A DNA stretch of 64,000 nucleotides from Polaromonas glacialis (GTDB taxonomy: Bacteria; Pseudomonadota; Gammaproteobacteria; Burkholderiales; Burkholderiaceae_C), in NCBI RefSeq assembly GCF_000709345.1, contig NZ_KL448323.1, positions 2,146,269 through 2,210,268 of the forward strand, in the 5' to 3' direction. Position 1 is the first letter of the stretch. Every line of letters starts with the position of its first letter. The notes beneath the pieces were generated by a model that saw only the letters and a program-made list of their open reading frames with translations, had not been told where the DNA came from and did no database searches. The translations under genes were made by a program, and so were the position numbers. Positions 1-7,049 of this stretch are shown here, one piece after another.

Positions 1-121
1 CATCGGTTGAAACCACGCGCAGCAACTGCCCGCTTTCCATGGCGGCCAGCGCTTTCTTGGCTTTCAGGATGGGCAGCGGGCAGTTCAGGCCACGCGTGTC
101 GAGTTCTTTATCGATGTTCAT
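1..121 (-). CDS. tusA: TusA/SirA-like sulfurtransferase, partial
   Basis: Only the first 40 codons are in the window; the gene runs off the left edge. The visible N-terminus contains the family signature RGLNCPLPILKAKKAL, with the CPxP motif around the conserved cysteine that carries persulfide sulfur in TusA/SirA proteins. The ATG follows the cysM stop by 28 bases on the same strand, so the two are probably co-transcribed, which fits a sulfur-handling role. The ribosome binding site is weak. Whether it acts in tRNA thiolation or another sulfur-relay path cannot be told from the fragment. Confidence 0.85.
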   Translation of the reverse strand, partial: MNIDKELDTRGLNCPLPILKAKKALAAMESGQLLRVVSTD

Positions 122-149
122 GAATGTCTTTGTGATCAAACCCTGATTT

Positions 150-1052
150 TCAGGCAGGAAACACACCAGTGGACAAATAGCGGTCGCCCCGGTCGCAAAC
201 GATGAACACGATCACCGCATCCTTGACCGTTTTGGCGATTTCCTGCGCCACCCAGCAGGCGCCAGCGGCCGAGATGCCGGCAAAGATGCCTTCCTCGCGC
301 GCCATGCGCCGGCACATGTCTTCGGCATCCAGCTGGCTGACCAGGACCAGTTCATCAACATTGCGCGGGTCGTAGATCTTGGGCATGTAGGCTTCGGGCC
401 ACTTGCGGATACCCGGAATGCGCGAACCTTCGCTGGGCTGCGCGCCGATGATCCTGATCTCAGGGTTTCTTTCCTTCAGGTAGCGCGACACGCCGGTGAT
501 GGTGCCGGTGGTGCCCATGGCGCTGACAAAATGCGTCACTGTGCCGGCCGTGTCGTTCCAGATTTCGGGGCCGGTGGTCTCAAAATGGACGCGCGGGTTG
601 TCGGGGCTGGAGAACTGGTCCAGCACCCTGCCCTTGCCTTCGTGCTGCATCCGCTCGGCCAGATCGCGCGAGTATTCAATGCCGGCGCTTTTCGGCGTCA
701 GGATCAGCTCGGCGCCAAACGCCTTCATGGTCTGCGCGCGCTCGATGCTCAAGTCCTCCGGCATGATCAGGATCATGCGGTAGCCCTTGATCGCGGCGGC
801 CATGGCCAGCGCAATGCCGGTGTTGCCCGACGTGGCCTCGATCAGCGTGTCGCCGGGCCTGATCTCGCCGCGCTCCTCGGCGCCCCGGATCATGGCCAGC
901 GCCGGCCGGTCCTTGACCGACCCGGCCGGGTTGTTGCCTTCAAGCTTGCCCAGGATTGTGTTGCCGCGTACGGCGTTTTCGGCGGCGGCGATGCGCTGCA
1001 GTGCGACCAGCGGTGTTTTTCCGATGGCGTCTTCAATGGTTGGAAATTTCAT
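150..1052 (-). CDS. cysM: Cysteine synthase B (O-acetylserine sulfhydrylase)
   Basis: A complete 300-residue fold-type II PLP enzyme that makes cysteine from O-acetylserine and sulfide or thiosulfate. The PLP lysine motif NNPAGSVKDRPA lies near residue 45, and the substrate-binding loop EATSGNTG lies near residue 73. The phosphate-binding glycine-rich loop is seen as SAMGTTGT near residue 176. The length and the missing C-terminal extension match CysM better than CysK. It is followed closely by a TusA-like gene, so sulfur metabolism is shared by the pair. The tRNA-Leu gene lies just upstream on the other strand. Confidence 0.93.
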   Translation of the reverse strand: MKFPTIEDAIGKTPLVALQRIAAAENAVRGNTILGKLEGNNPAGSVKDRPALAMIRGAEERGEIRPGDTLIEATSGNTGIALAMAAAIKGYRMILIMPEDLSIERAQTMKAFGAELILTPKSAGIEYSRDLAERMQHEGKGRVLDQFSSPDNPRVHFETTGPEIWNDTAGTVTHFVSAMGTTGTITGVSRYLKERNPEIRIIGAQPSEGSRIPGIRKWPEAYMPKIYDPRNVDELVLVSQLDAEDMCRRMAREEGIFAGISAAGACWVAQEIAKTVKDAVIVFIVCDRGDRYLSTGVFPA

Positions 1053-1092
1053 AGCCCACTACTGTGCCATAATTTCGTTCTTTGGTTTTACT

Positions 1093-1177
1093 GCCCGGGT
1101 GGTGAAATTGGTAGACGCAGGGGACTCAAAATCCCCCGCCGAAAGGCGTGCCGGTTCGATTCCGGCCCCGGGCACCA
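1093..1177 (+). tRNA. tRNA-Leu (anticodon CAA)
   Basis: An 85-base type II tRNA. The acceptor arms GCCCGGG and CCCGGGC pair perfectly, and the anticodon loop CTCAAAA sits on a five-pair stem GGGGA/TCCCC, giving anticodon CAA (codon UUG). A long variable arm (CCCGCCGAAAGGCG) and the T-loop GGTTCGATTCC follow, and the 3' CCA is encoded. tRNA-Leu genes are common integration targets, and an integrase remnant lies about 150 bases downstream. A possible -10 (CATAAT, 1068-1073) lies upstream but no good -35 is visible. Confidence 0.97.
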
Positions 1178-1210
1178 TTCAGTAGAATCAGACAGTCTCA
1201 GAACCCTCAG

Positions 1211-1244
1211 AACCCGCATGTCTCCTAGGCATAGCGGGTTTTTT
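1211..1244 (+). terminator. Rho-independent terminator after tRNA-Leu
   Basis: AACCCGC pairs with GCGGGTT across a 16-base loop and is followed by a run of T. It is placed to end the tRNA-Leu transcript. Confidence 0.8.
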
Positions 1245-1271
1245 GTTGCCTCAAGCAGTATCACTGGATAA

Positions 1272-1316
1272 CATGAGATACCGCCAAAAAGACGGAATTT
1301 GTGACGGTATCTCATG
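1272..1316. repeat. 12-bp perfect inverted repeat upstream of integrase remnant
   Basis: CATGAGATACCG (1272-1283) and CGGTATCTCATG (1305-1316) are exact inverse copies with a 21-base spacer that includes GACGG and GACGG-like half sites. It lies between the tRNA and the integrase fragment. It may be a recombinase arm-type or excisionase site left from the integrated element, but that is inference. Confidence 0.7.
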
Positions 1317-1330
1317 GGGAGTCATCATGG

Positions 1331-1545
1331 ATGAAGCAACGAGTTGACCTGACCGAGCATCAATTGGCCCATCGGGTCAAGGATACCAACGGGCGAGCTT
1401 CCATAACCAAACGGCGCACCTGCCAGCCCGGCGCGTGATGATGCAGACGTGGGCTGATTACCTGGACAAGCTGCGCATGGGTGCGGACGTGATCCAGTTC
1501 AAGTCCGCAGGAACGAAGGACTTGATGCATCCTGACACGACATGA
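1331..1545 (+). pseudogene. C-terminal remnant of a phage-type tyrosine integrase
   Basis: The first part reads EHQLAHRVKDTNGRA and then loses frame. A shifted frame continues AHLPARRVMMQTWADYLDKL, then ends about 20 codons later at a TGA (1543-1545). Together these match the last ~70 residues of P4-type integrases, where E-HQLAH-V-D-NGRAYNRT precedes a MMQ-WADYLD-L tail. The part holding the catalytic domain is missing and the frameshift lies near 1400, so the gene is dead. Its position next to tRNA-Leu is the usual site of an island integrase. Confidence 0.72.
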
Positions 1546-1550
1546 CTTAA

Positions 1551-1574
1551 ACTTGCACCAATTCAGGTACAAGT
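1551..1574 (+). promoter_or_regulatory. Probable YefM operator
   Basis: ACTTGCACC and GGTACAAGT form a 9-bp inverted repeat with one mismatch and a 6-base spacer, ending 15 bases before the antitoxin ATG. YefM-family antitoxins repress their own operon from palindromes of this kind around TGTAC cores. Function is inferred from position and family. Confidence 0.5.
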
Positions 1575-1589
1575 CAAAGGGCGTCAAAA

Positions 1590-1847
1590 ATGAAAATCAT
1601 CACCTATTCCGAAGCGCGCAGTTCTCTCAAATCCGTGCTCGACACGGTGCATGAAGATGCTGACGTGACCATCATCAGCCGCCGGGACGGTGCAGACGCC
1701 GTGGTGATGTCGCTTGACCATTACCAGAGCATCATGGAAACCATGCACCTGCTGGCAACCCCGGCCAATGCGGCGCATCTGGCCAAGTCCATTGCACAGC
1801 ACAAGGCGGGCAAGGCGGCGCGACGCGAACTGGTCAATCCTGAGTGA
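1590..1847 (+). CDS. yefM: Type II antitoxin, Phd/YefM family
   Basis: An 85-residue antitoxin that should bind and neutralise the YoeB-type toxin encoded next to it and repress their shared promoter. The N-terminal 50 residues carry the YefM pattern (MKIITYSEARSSLKSVLD, then ISRRDGADAVVMSLDHY). The C-terminal half is charged and probably disordered until bound to toxin. Its TGA overlaps the toxin GTG by four bases (GTGA), so translation is coupled. An inverted repeat just upstream is a candidate operator. It sits beside an integrase scrap, so it probably arrived with the former island. Confidence 0.9.
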   Translation: MKIITYSEARSSLKSVLDTVHEDADVTIISRRDGADAVVMSLDHYQSIMETMHLLATPANAAHLAKSIAQHKAGKAARRELVNPE

Positions 1848-2110
1848 GCCGCGCCATCCGCTTCACCCCGGCGGCATGGGAGGACTACACCTGGTGGCAG
1901 GGGCAGGACAAAAAGACCTTGAAGCGCATCAATGCCCTGATCGAAGCGGCACGGCGCGACCCCTTCGCCGGTATCGGCAAGCCAGAACCACTGCTGGGCA
2001 ACCTGGCGGGCTACTGGTCAAGGCGCATCGACGTGACGCACCGCCTGGTCTATGCCGCTGATGACGTTGATTTTGACGTGATCGCGTGCCGTGGGCACTA
2101 CGACGATTGA
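1844..2110 (+). CDS. yoeB: mRNA interferase toxin, YoeB family
   Basis: An 88-residue RelE-fold endoribonuclease that cuts mRNA at the ribosome. The diagnostic features are present: FTPAAWEDYTWWQGQDKK at the start, then KRINALIEAARRDPFAGIGKPEPL. The C-terminal basic segment WSRRIDVTHRLVY includes the catalytic Arg/His region, and the protein ends in CRGHYDD, close to the usual CHYHY tail. It starts with GTG inside the antitoxin stop codon. The length is normal and no damage is seen, so the pair is likely functional. Confidence 0.92.
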   Translation: MSRAIRFTPAAWEDYTWWQGQDKKTLKRINALIEAARRDPFAGIGKPEPLLGNLAGYWSRRIDVTHRLVYAADDVDFDVIACRGHYDD

Positions 2111-2303
2111 CGCAGGCCGCAACGCGGCATAACAGTTTTGAGCCACGCCTGGCCACCGGCTGATCCCCGATGATGAAAACCGGGACACCCTGACCCGGCG
2201 GCGCTGGTTTTCTTTGAATACGCAACTGAACGGCACTGCGCAGGCAACGCGGATGCCTGGCATATGCATTGCGAAGCCTTTGCAGGCGGGGCAGAATTCC
2301 CAA

Positions 2304-2948
2304 ATGTGCAGCCACTACCAAACGCTCAAGAACCGGGCCAAATTCGAAAAAGAATTCCGGGTGAAGTTGCCGCCCTACGAGGGGGTGTATGACGTATGGC
2401 CGACCTATCAAGCACTTTTTGTGAGGCGACCGCGCGAGGCGGATGCGGGTGATGAAGCGGTCCCCGACCGAGAGGCGATGGCGGGCGTGTTTGGCCTGAT
2501 CCCGGCTTGGGCCAAAGACGACAAGTTTGCGCGCCGGACCTTCAACGCACGCAGCGAGACAGCAGCGTCCTTGCCGAGCTTTCGGGATGCCTGGCGCAAG
2601 GGGCACAAGTGCATCATTCCGGCCGATGCCATTTATGAGCCTGATTGGCGATCAGGCAAGGCCGTGGCCACGCGGATTGTCCGAAGCGACGGCGGCGCCA
2701 TGGGATTGGCCGGGCTGTGGAGTGGCTGGAAGTCACCGGCTGGAGAATGGGTGCTCAGCTTCACCATGCTGACCATCAATGCGGACGAACATCCGCTGAT
2801 GCGCAACTTTCACAAACCCGGGGACGAAAAGCGAATGGTCGTGATCTTGCCCGATGGTTGCCATGACGACTGGCTGACGGCTCCCGCCGAGCGTTCAATG
2901 GACTTCATGCGGCAGTTCCCGGCAGAACGAATGACGGCCAGCACCTGA
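2304..2948 (+). CDS. yedK: SRAP-family (YedK/HMCES) abasic-site shielding protein
   Basis: A 214-residue SOS-response-associated peptidase-type protein. The family crosslinks abasic sites in single-stranded DNA through Cys2 after the initiator Met is removed. The reading frame could open upstream at 2214, but the ATG at 2304 gives MCSHY, which places the catalytic cysteine at position 2 as needed. Other conserved parts are LIPAWAKD, FNARSETA (Asn/Arg/Glu active site), CIIPADAIYEPDW, and FTMLTINADEHPLMRNFH with the catalytic histidine. It is an island-borne or accessory copy between the yoeB pair and a VanZ-like gene. Confidence 0.9.
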   Translation: MCSHYQTLKNRAKFEKEFRVKLPPYEGVYDVWPTYQALFVRRPREADAGDEAVPDREAMAGVFGLIPAWAKDDKFARRTFNARSETAASLPSFRDAWRKGHKCIIPADAIYEPDWRSGKAVATRIVRSDGGAMGLAGLWSGWKSPAGEWVLSFTMLTINADEHPLMRNFHKPGDEKRMVVILPDGCHDDWLTAPAERSMDFMRQFPAERMTAST

Positions 2949-3020
2949 ATGGCGGGCATTGGGGGCCGCAAAGTCTGGCTGATCGAGCCACGGCAACCTT
3001 GGCCACCCGGGCAACCGGCT

Positions 3021-3251
3021 TCACAGCCGGAAGGGCATCAGCCTGAGGCCCAGCACGAAAGTTGCCGAGCCGGCAATCACCCAGGCCAGGTTTTCCGCAT
3101 CGGCACCCCTGCGCGTGAAATGAAAGTACATCTCTTTCGCAAAGCCAAGCACCACCGGCGCGAGCGCTGCGGCAACGATGCCAAAAGGCGAAGCCATGGC
3201 CGAGCAGGCCATTCCGGCGAAAAAGTGAATCATTCTGGTGTTGCGGGCCAT
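3021..3251 (-). CDS. Small predicted membrane protein
   Basis: 76 residues with two hydrophobic stretches (about residues 10-38 and 56-70) separated by a polar loop FAKEMYFHFTRRGADAEN. This suggests two membrane helices. A GGAG-like site lies about 10 bases before the ATG. It follows the VanZ-like gene on the same strand with a ~60-base gap, so the two may form a small operon. I do not recognise a named family; the protein could be a conserved hypothetical of Burkholderiales. Confidence 0.5.
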   Translation of the reverse strand: MARNTRMIHFFAGMACSAMASPFGIVAAALAPVVLGFAKEMYFHFTRRGADAENLAWVIAGSATFVLGLRLMPFRL

Positions 3252-3310
3252 GCTTGCGCTGCTCCCATCAAAATATCGAACAGTTCACAACAGCGCCGGG
3301 CGCCACCCGG

Positions 3311-3691
3311 TCACTGCCGGCTTGAACGGCCGGCGCCGGCCCATCTGCCGCGCAACGCCATGATCATCACGGCCAGCAAGGTGCCCGCCATGTCAATGCC
3401 CATATCAATCAGGCGCGGGTGCCGGTCAACGGCAAAAAACTGCAGCGCTTCGGTCATCAGCGCCAAGACCAGCGCCAGCAAGATCACCCGCCGGGCGGTG
3501 TAGGCCAGCGGACGCATCATGAGCAGCAGCGACATGCCGCAGAACACCACAAAGTGCGCCCACGACGACAATGAAAAAGGGACGTGAAGGCTTTGCTCCA
3601 CACCATTGCGCCAGGCATTGGGCATTTGCGTACCAACGATCAGCACAAGAATATGCAGGCCGAACAGGCTCCAGGCGAGACGAGGGGACAT
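3311..3691 (-). CDS. VanZ-like family membrane protein
   Basis: 126 residues from the ATG at 3691; an upstream ATG at 3754 would add 21 residues with no ribosome site. Four hydrophobic segments are visible. The VanZ-like signature is in the last third: TEALQFFAVDRHPRLIDMG followed by DMAGTLL, where the Glu/Gln and Arg/Asp pairs line the membrane core of the family. VanZ itself gives low-level teicoplanin resistance, but most VanZ-like proteins have unknown roles, and nothing here points to antibiotic resistance. It lies upstream of another small membrane protein on the same strand. Confidence 0.75.
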   Translation of the reverse strand: MSPRLAWSLFGLHILVLIVGTQMPNAWRNGVEQSLHVPFSLSSWAHFVVFCGMSLLLMMRPLAYTARRVILLALVLALMTEALQFFAVDRHPRLIDMGIDMAGTLLAVMIMALRGRWAGAGRSSRQ

Positions 3692-3899
3692 CGGGCTTCT
3701 TTCTCGGGACAGGGCCTGTCGCCAGGCCGAAGGTTGAAACCAGCGCGCCCTCATGAGGCGCGGGGTGAATCGGCTATCTTATTAAATTTGGCTCAAGAAT
3801 TGTCAGCACGCAAATCACAGCAGGAATCCTGGCGGTGGCAGTCCTGTGCGATGACTTTAACCACCGGGGCCAGGCCGTTTTTGCCAAGGAGGTGGATTT

Positions 3900-4316
3900 T
3901 CATGCGCTCAAATCCCACTCTTCCACGGCCAAACCGGGCACACGCAGGAATTCACGCGCGTTGTTGGTCACCAATACAGAGTCCTCGGCCATGGCATGTG
4001 CGGCAATCAGCAGGTCCATACCGCCAATAGTCTGCCCTGCCCGCTCCAGCGAAGCACGGATCCTGGCGTAGTGCTGGGTGGCGTCTGCGGGCCAGGGGCG
4101 CACTTCAAACCCCGCCAGCCATGCTTCAACCGTGGCAGAAAAGCGGACGGATGCAAGCTTTGCTGCGCCAAAGCGCAGTTCCGCCGCCACGATGGCAGAC
4201 AGCCAGAGTTGCCCACGGTCCAACTCGGCGAAGCGCTCGACCATGCAAGCGGGGCGGCGACGCAGTACATAGCTGCAAATATTAATATCCAGTGTCCGGC
4301 GCATCATGAGGGTCAA
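3900..4316 (-). CDS. vapC: VapC toxin, PIN-domain ribonuclease
   Basis: A 138-residue PIN-domain RNase, the toxin of a VapBC pair. The acidic metal-binding residues are seen as LDINICSY near the N-terminus, AAELRFG near residue 46, GGMDLLIAAHA near residue 100 and VTNNAREF near residue 118. The first motif reads LDINIC where LDTNIC is usual, a mild change next to the catalytic Asp. The ATG overlaps the vapB stop by four bases, so the genes are coupled. Targets are probably tRNA or rRNA, as known for the family. Confidence 0.9.
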   Translation of the reverse strand: MTLMMRRTLDINICSYVLRRRPACMVERFAELDRGQLWLSAIVAAELRFGAAKLASVRFSATVEAWLAGFEVRPWPADATQHYARIRASLERAGQTIGGMDLLIAAHAMAEDSVLVTNNAREFLRVPGLAVEEWDLSA

Positions 4317-4564
4317 GACCAGTCGCGCGTTTGCGGCGGGCTGTCATTCCGCTCGGTGAGAAAGGTATCGGGCAAGGGCTCGGTAGCCTCATAAAAGCTC
4401 CTTAGCCAGTCAGCCATGCCCTGATCCGGCGAAGGCTCCGGCTGCACCCATAGGGCATTGCCCACTTGCTCGATACGAACTTCCTTGGCACTCAGACGCA
4501 ATTTCGCCGGCAGACGGATGGCCTGGCTGCGGCCGCTCATGAAAAGTTTGGCAGTAATGCTCAT
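4313..4564 (-). CDS. vapB: VapB antitoxin, AbrB/SpoVT fold
   Basis: 83 residues from the ATG at 4564, which has AGGAG seven bases upstream; an earlier ATG at 4588 is less likely. The N-terminal swapped-hairpin DNA-binding domain reads MSITAKLFMSGRSQAIRLPA, typical of VapB. The C-terminal tail (EATEPLPDTFLTERNDS) is the usual toxin-inhibiting extension. A 9-bp inverted repeat directly upstream is a strong operator candidate. Confidence 0.9.
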   Translation of the reverse strand: MSITAKLFMSGRSQAIRLPAKLRLSAKEVRIEQVGNALWVQPEPSPDQGMADWLRSFYEATEPLPDTFLTERNDSPPQTRDWS

Positions 4565-4575
4565 ACAAATCTCCT

Positions 4576-4604
4576 GATGTAATAACACATTGGCATATTA
4601 CATC
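4576..4604 (-). promoter_or_regulatory. VapBC operator palindrome
   Basis: GATGTAATA (4576-4584) and TATTACATC (4596-4604) are perfect inverse repeats with an 11-base spacer, ending next to the vapB ribosome site. VapBC complexes autorepress from such palindromes, so this is the likely operator. Its AT-rich arms may also contain the -10 box. Confidence 0.65.
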
Positions 4605-4672
4605 GAATTCAGCTTTCGGGCTGTGCAGCGTACTGGTTGGCAACCCCGTCGCGGCAGGCACCGCATGGCCTC

Positions 4673-4918
4673 GAATTCATGGATGCCGGGCCCCCGGATC
4701 GGGTCCGGGGCCGGCTAAGGAACACGGAAATTTCCGGTTACCCCTGTCATGCCGGGCTTGACCCGGCATCCATGAATTCGGGGCCATGGATTGCCCCGGA
4801 TCAAGTCCGGGGCAGGCTCGTCAAGCCCGCAATGACAGCCATCTGAAACCGGCAGTTTTGCAATTTCCGTTTTCCTAAGCCCGGCATGACAGGGGTACAC
4901 CGGAAATTTCCGCATCCC
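4673..4918. repeat. Family A palindromic repeat cluster
   Basis: No gene. Several GC-rich palindromes lie in tandem, including CATGCCGGGCTTGACCCGGC and its relatives. They are enclosed by near-perfect 35-bp inverted arms at 4725-4759 and 4877-4912; the arms begin with CGGAAATTTCCG. The right end CATCCCTTA runs into the stop codon of the DUF2281 gene. The same element recurs near 6.3, 20.1, 21.3, 34.7, 46.4, 48.8 and 49.2 kb. Confidence 0.85.
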
Positions 4919-5149
4919 TTAATGCCACTCATTGCGCAATTTCTGCTGGATGGCCAATGGCGATTCGCTAAAGGTTTGGGTGTTTTCGAGCCCACCGCAC
5001 AAACTGGCAAGGCTAATGTCTGCTGGTTGGCTGACTGTGCTTTTTTGCCTGGCGCGCAAAAAATCAGCAAATTCCAGCACCTCGGCCAGCAAAGGTTCGG
5101 GCAGGTTCTGGACTGCTTCAAGGAGCCGTTCTGAAGTTGTTGACATCAT
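4919..5149 (-). CDS. DUF2281-type antitoxin-like protein, apparently orphan
   Basis: 76 residues, starting at MMSTTSERLLEAVQNLPEPL with an AGGA site upstream. The helical core LLEAVQNLPEPLLAEVLEFADFLRA matches DUF2281 proteins, which are usually antitoxins paired with a PIN-domain toxin just downstream. Here the gene ends straight into a family A repeat whose CCCTTA end supplies the TAA stop, and no toxin follows. The C-terminus may therefore be altered and the partner lost. The vapBC pair about 350 bases beyond is separate and has its own antitoxin. Confidence 0.65.
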   Translation of the reverse strand: MMSTTSERLLEAVQNLPEPLLAEVLEFADFLRARQKSTVSQPADISLASLCGGLENTQTFSESPLAIQQKLRNEWH

Positions 5150-5208
5150 GCGCGTCCTGTTAATTTTTTTGACCAAAGTAGTTTAGTGGCTGCCGATAGC
5201 GAATGCAC

Positions 5209-6300
5209 GGGGCGTTGTTGCATAAATCCCCGTGATGGCGAAGCATCCCCCTGGCCCCCATTTTTTAGGCAACCCGGACGGAGTCCGGGCGTGCGAGCAC
5301 CATCATGGGGTTGATGATTCCCACCCGCACAGCGACTTCTGCGTCCTGCACATCCACATCGCGCGCCCACAGCCTGTCGCCAGTCAAGGTCTTCAAGCGG
5401 TACATCAGGTTCTCCACCAAGGAGCGGCAGTGATAGCCGCTTTTATCCTTCCAGTCCTGCTTGACACTTTGGGCAATGTGGTCAATGGCCGCGTTACGCT
5501 CTGATGCTCCGGCCTGGCTGGCAGGCCAGTGAACGGCGCCTTCGACAGGAGGAGTGAGCGCCAGTGCGCCACATCCGGCAATGGCCGCGCGGGCTGCTTG
5601 GCTGTCGTAGGCGCCATCGCCTCCGACAATTTCCACCTTCGTCTCTGGCGGCAGTTGCGCCAGCAACTCGGGCAGCACGCTGGCGTCGTCCACGTCGCGG
5701 TGCGTCATCAACACGGCGCACACTTGCCCGGTTTTCGCGTCCAGCGCCAGGTGTACCTTGCGCCAGCTGCGCCGTTTGCTGTAGCCGTGCTTGCGCACTT
5801 TCCACTCGCCCTCGCCAAAGAGCTTTAGCCCGGTGCTGTCCACCAGCAGATGCACCGCCTCGCCCGCCTTGCGCAGCACCGGCAATGTCACCCGCAGCGA
5901 CTTGGCCCTTCGGCTCAGCGTGCTGTAGTTGGGCACCGCCAAATCTGGCATCGCCAGGCGCTGCACGCTGATGGCGAACCCCTGCAGCGCCCGCAGCGGC
6001 AGGCGGTACACCGACTTGAGCGTCAAGAGCATCTGGATCACCGTGTCGCTGTACGCCTGCGCACGCCCGCCTGGCGTTTGAAGCGCTGGCGAGAACATCC
6101 GTTCGTCCATCCAGACCGTCACATTTCCCCGCTCGATCAGGCCCGCGTTGTACTCGGGCCAGTTCTTGACCCGGTAAACACCTTTGGGCTGGCTGGGCAG
6201 GAGCGTGTCTTTTGGCATGTTCGGAGCAAAAGCACGAAGCCTAACCGGTACGTCAGCCTGCTTATCCGGATACTTTGGGGTATTTATGCAACAACGCCCC
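5209..6300 (-). mobile_element. IS5-family insertion sequence (IS903-like), 1092 bp
   Basis: The ends carry a perfect 19-bp terminal inverted repeat, GGGGCGTTGTTGCATAAAT, at 5209-5227 and inverted at 6282-6300. The ends resemble IS903-group termini. One transposase gene fills the element. No 9-bp target duplication is visible: the left flank is CGAATGCAC and the right flank is ATGGATTGC, the middle of a family A repeat. This suggests a deletion or recombination after insertion. Confidence 0.93.
5265..6218 (-). CDS. IS5-family transposase (IS903 group)
   Basis: 317 residues from the ATG at 6218 (MPKDTLLPSQ); earlier Met codons run into the inverted repeat. The N-terminal NWPEYNAGLIERGNVTVW-DE motif is typical of the IS903 group. 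The DDE triad is visible as LLVDSTGLKLFGEGEW, then IVGGDGAYD, then a Glu in the SLVENLMYRLKTLTG helix. No frameshift or stop interrupts it, so the element may still be able to move. Confidence 0.93.
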   Translation of the reverse strand: MPKDTLLPSQPKGVYRVKNWPEYNAGLIERGNVTVWMDERMFSPALQTPGGRAQAYSDTVIQMLLTLKSVYRLPLRALQGFAISVQRLAMPDLAVPNYSTLSRRAKSLRVTLPVLRKAGEAVHLLVDSTGLKLFGEGEWKVRKHGYSKRRSWRKVHLALDAKTGQVCAVLMTHRDVDDASVLPELLAQLPPETKVEIVGGDGAYDSQAARAAIAGCGALALTPPVEGAVHWPASQAGASERNAAIDHIAQSVKQDWKDKSGYHCRSLVENLMYRLKTLTGDRLWARDVDVQDAEVAVRVGIINPMMVLARPDSVRVA

Positions 6301-6393
6301 ATGGATTGCCCCGGATCAAGTCCAGGGCAGGCTCGTCAAGCCCGCAATGACAGCCATTTGAAACCGGCACTTTTGCAATTTCCGCTTCCCTTA
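6301..6393. repeat. Family A repeat, right part, cut by IS5
   Basis: Only the right half of the usual element is present (CATGGATTGCCCC onward, ending TTCCGCTTCCCTTA). The left half should lie where the IS element now is, and it is not found on the IS left flank either. The last three bases (TTA) form the stop codon of the SCO gene on the minus strand. Confidence 0.8.
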
Positions 6394-7020
6394 CATCTGC
6401 ATGATTTCTCGCGCAAGCTGTCTAGGGGAACTCAGTGCAGGCATCATGAACCAGCGATCCAGCGCTTCTTTGCCAATGCGGACCATACCGGTGTGATTGG
6501 CAAGATCTGCGTCTATGCGAGGATCGTCATTGAAAAAACCGAGCTTGCGGCGGATGAGTTCCATTTCCTTGGGCTGGCCGGTCAGGAAAGTCCAGCCTGG
6601 CTTGATGCTGTAACGCTTAACATATTCCTGCAATGCCTGGGGCGTGTCGAACTCGGGCTGCAAAGTCATCGAGTACATGAAAATGTCTTTTCCCAGCCGG
6701 TTGCCCAACGCTTCCTGCACTTGCATCAGATTGGCCGTGTTGCCGGGGCAGATACCGGTGCATACCGAATACATCATGTTGAAAACAACCACTTTGCCAT
6801 GCACCACGTCGTCATAAAACCGGAGTTTTCTGCCGTCATGCGTGTCCACAACCACATTTGGAAAATAATCAGCGCGTGGCCCTTTTTTGCTCATAGTCCC
6901 GGCACTTGCCGGACCGCTGGCTGCCAGCACGGGAGCCAGTGACGAAGTGCCCACCCATTTGAGCCAATCCCGTTTACTGTTGTGCGAGCCACGTTGGAAA
7001 GCTGTGTCATTCTTGTTCAT
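6391..7020 (-). CDS. SCO1/SenC-type copper chaperone
   Basis: 209 residues with a thioredoxin-like fold. The Cu-binding CxxxC motif is at C87-C91 (VCTGICPG) and the third ligand is probably H176 in NHTGMV. The N-terminus has a basic region SKRDWLKW followed by a hydrophobic stretch ending ASA, so it is exported or anchored. SCO proteins deliver copper to cytochrome oxidase CuA or act as thiol reductases. Here it directly follows a multicopper oxidase gene (29-base gap), so copper supply to that enzyme is the more likely job. Its TAA stop lies in a family A repeat. Confidence 0.87.
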   Translation of the reverse strand: MNKNDTAFQRGSHNSKRDWLKWVGTSSLAPVLAASGPASAGTMSKKGPRADYFPNVVVDTHDGRKLRFYDDVVHGKVVVFNMMYSVCTGICPGNTANLMQVQEALGNRLGKDIFMYSMTLQPEFDTPQALQEYVKRYSIKPGWTFLTGQPKEMELIRRKLGFFNDDPRIDADLANHTGMVRIGKEALDRWFMMPALSSPRQLAREIMQM

Positions 7021-7049
7021 AGAAGTTCTCCCTGATTTTTTTCAACGGC

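Noticed and set aside
1160..1177. Second attachment site (copy of the tRNA-Leu 3' end) inside the window
   Set aside because: I looked for a second copy of the TTCGATTCCGGCCCC end and found none, so the island border cannot be drawn.
3749..3899. Possible short gene or control site between vapC and the VanZ-like gene
   Set aside because: No open frame with a ribosome site, no hairpin and no repeat were seen in these ~150 bases.
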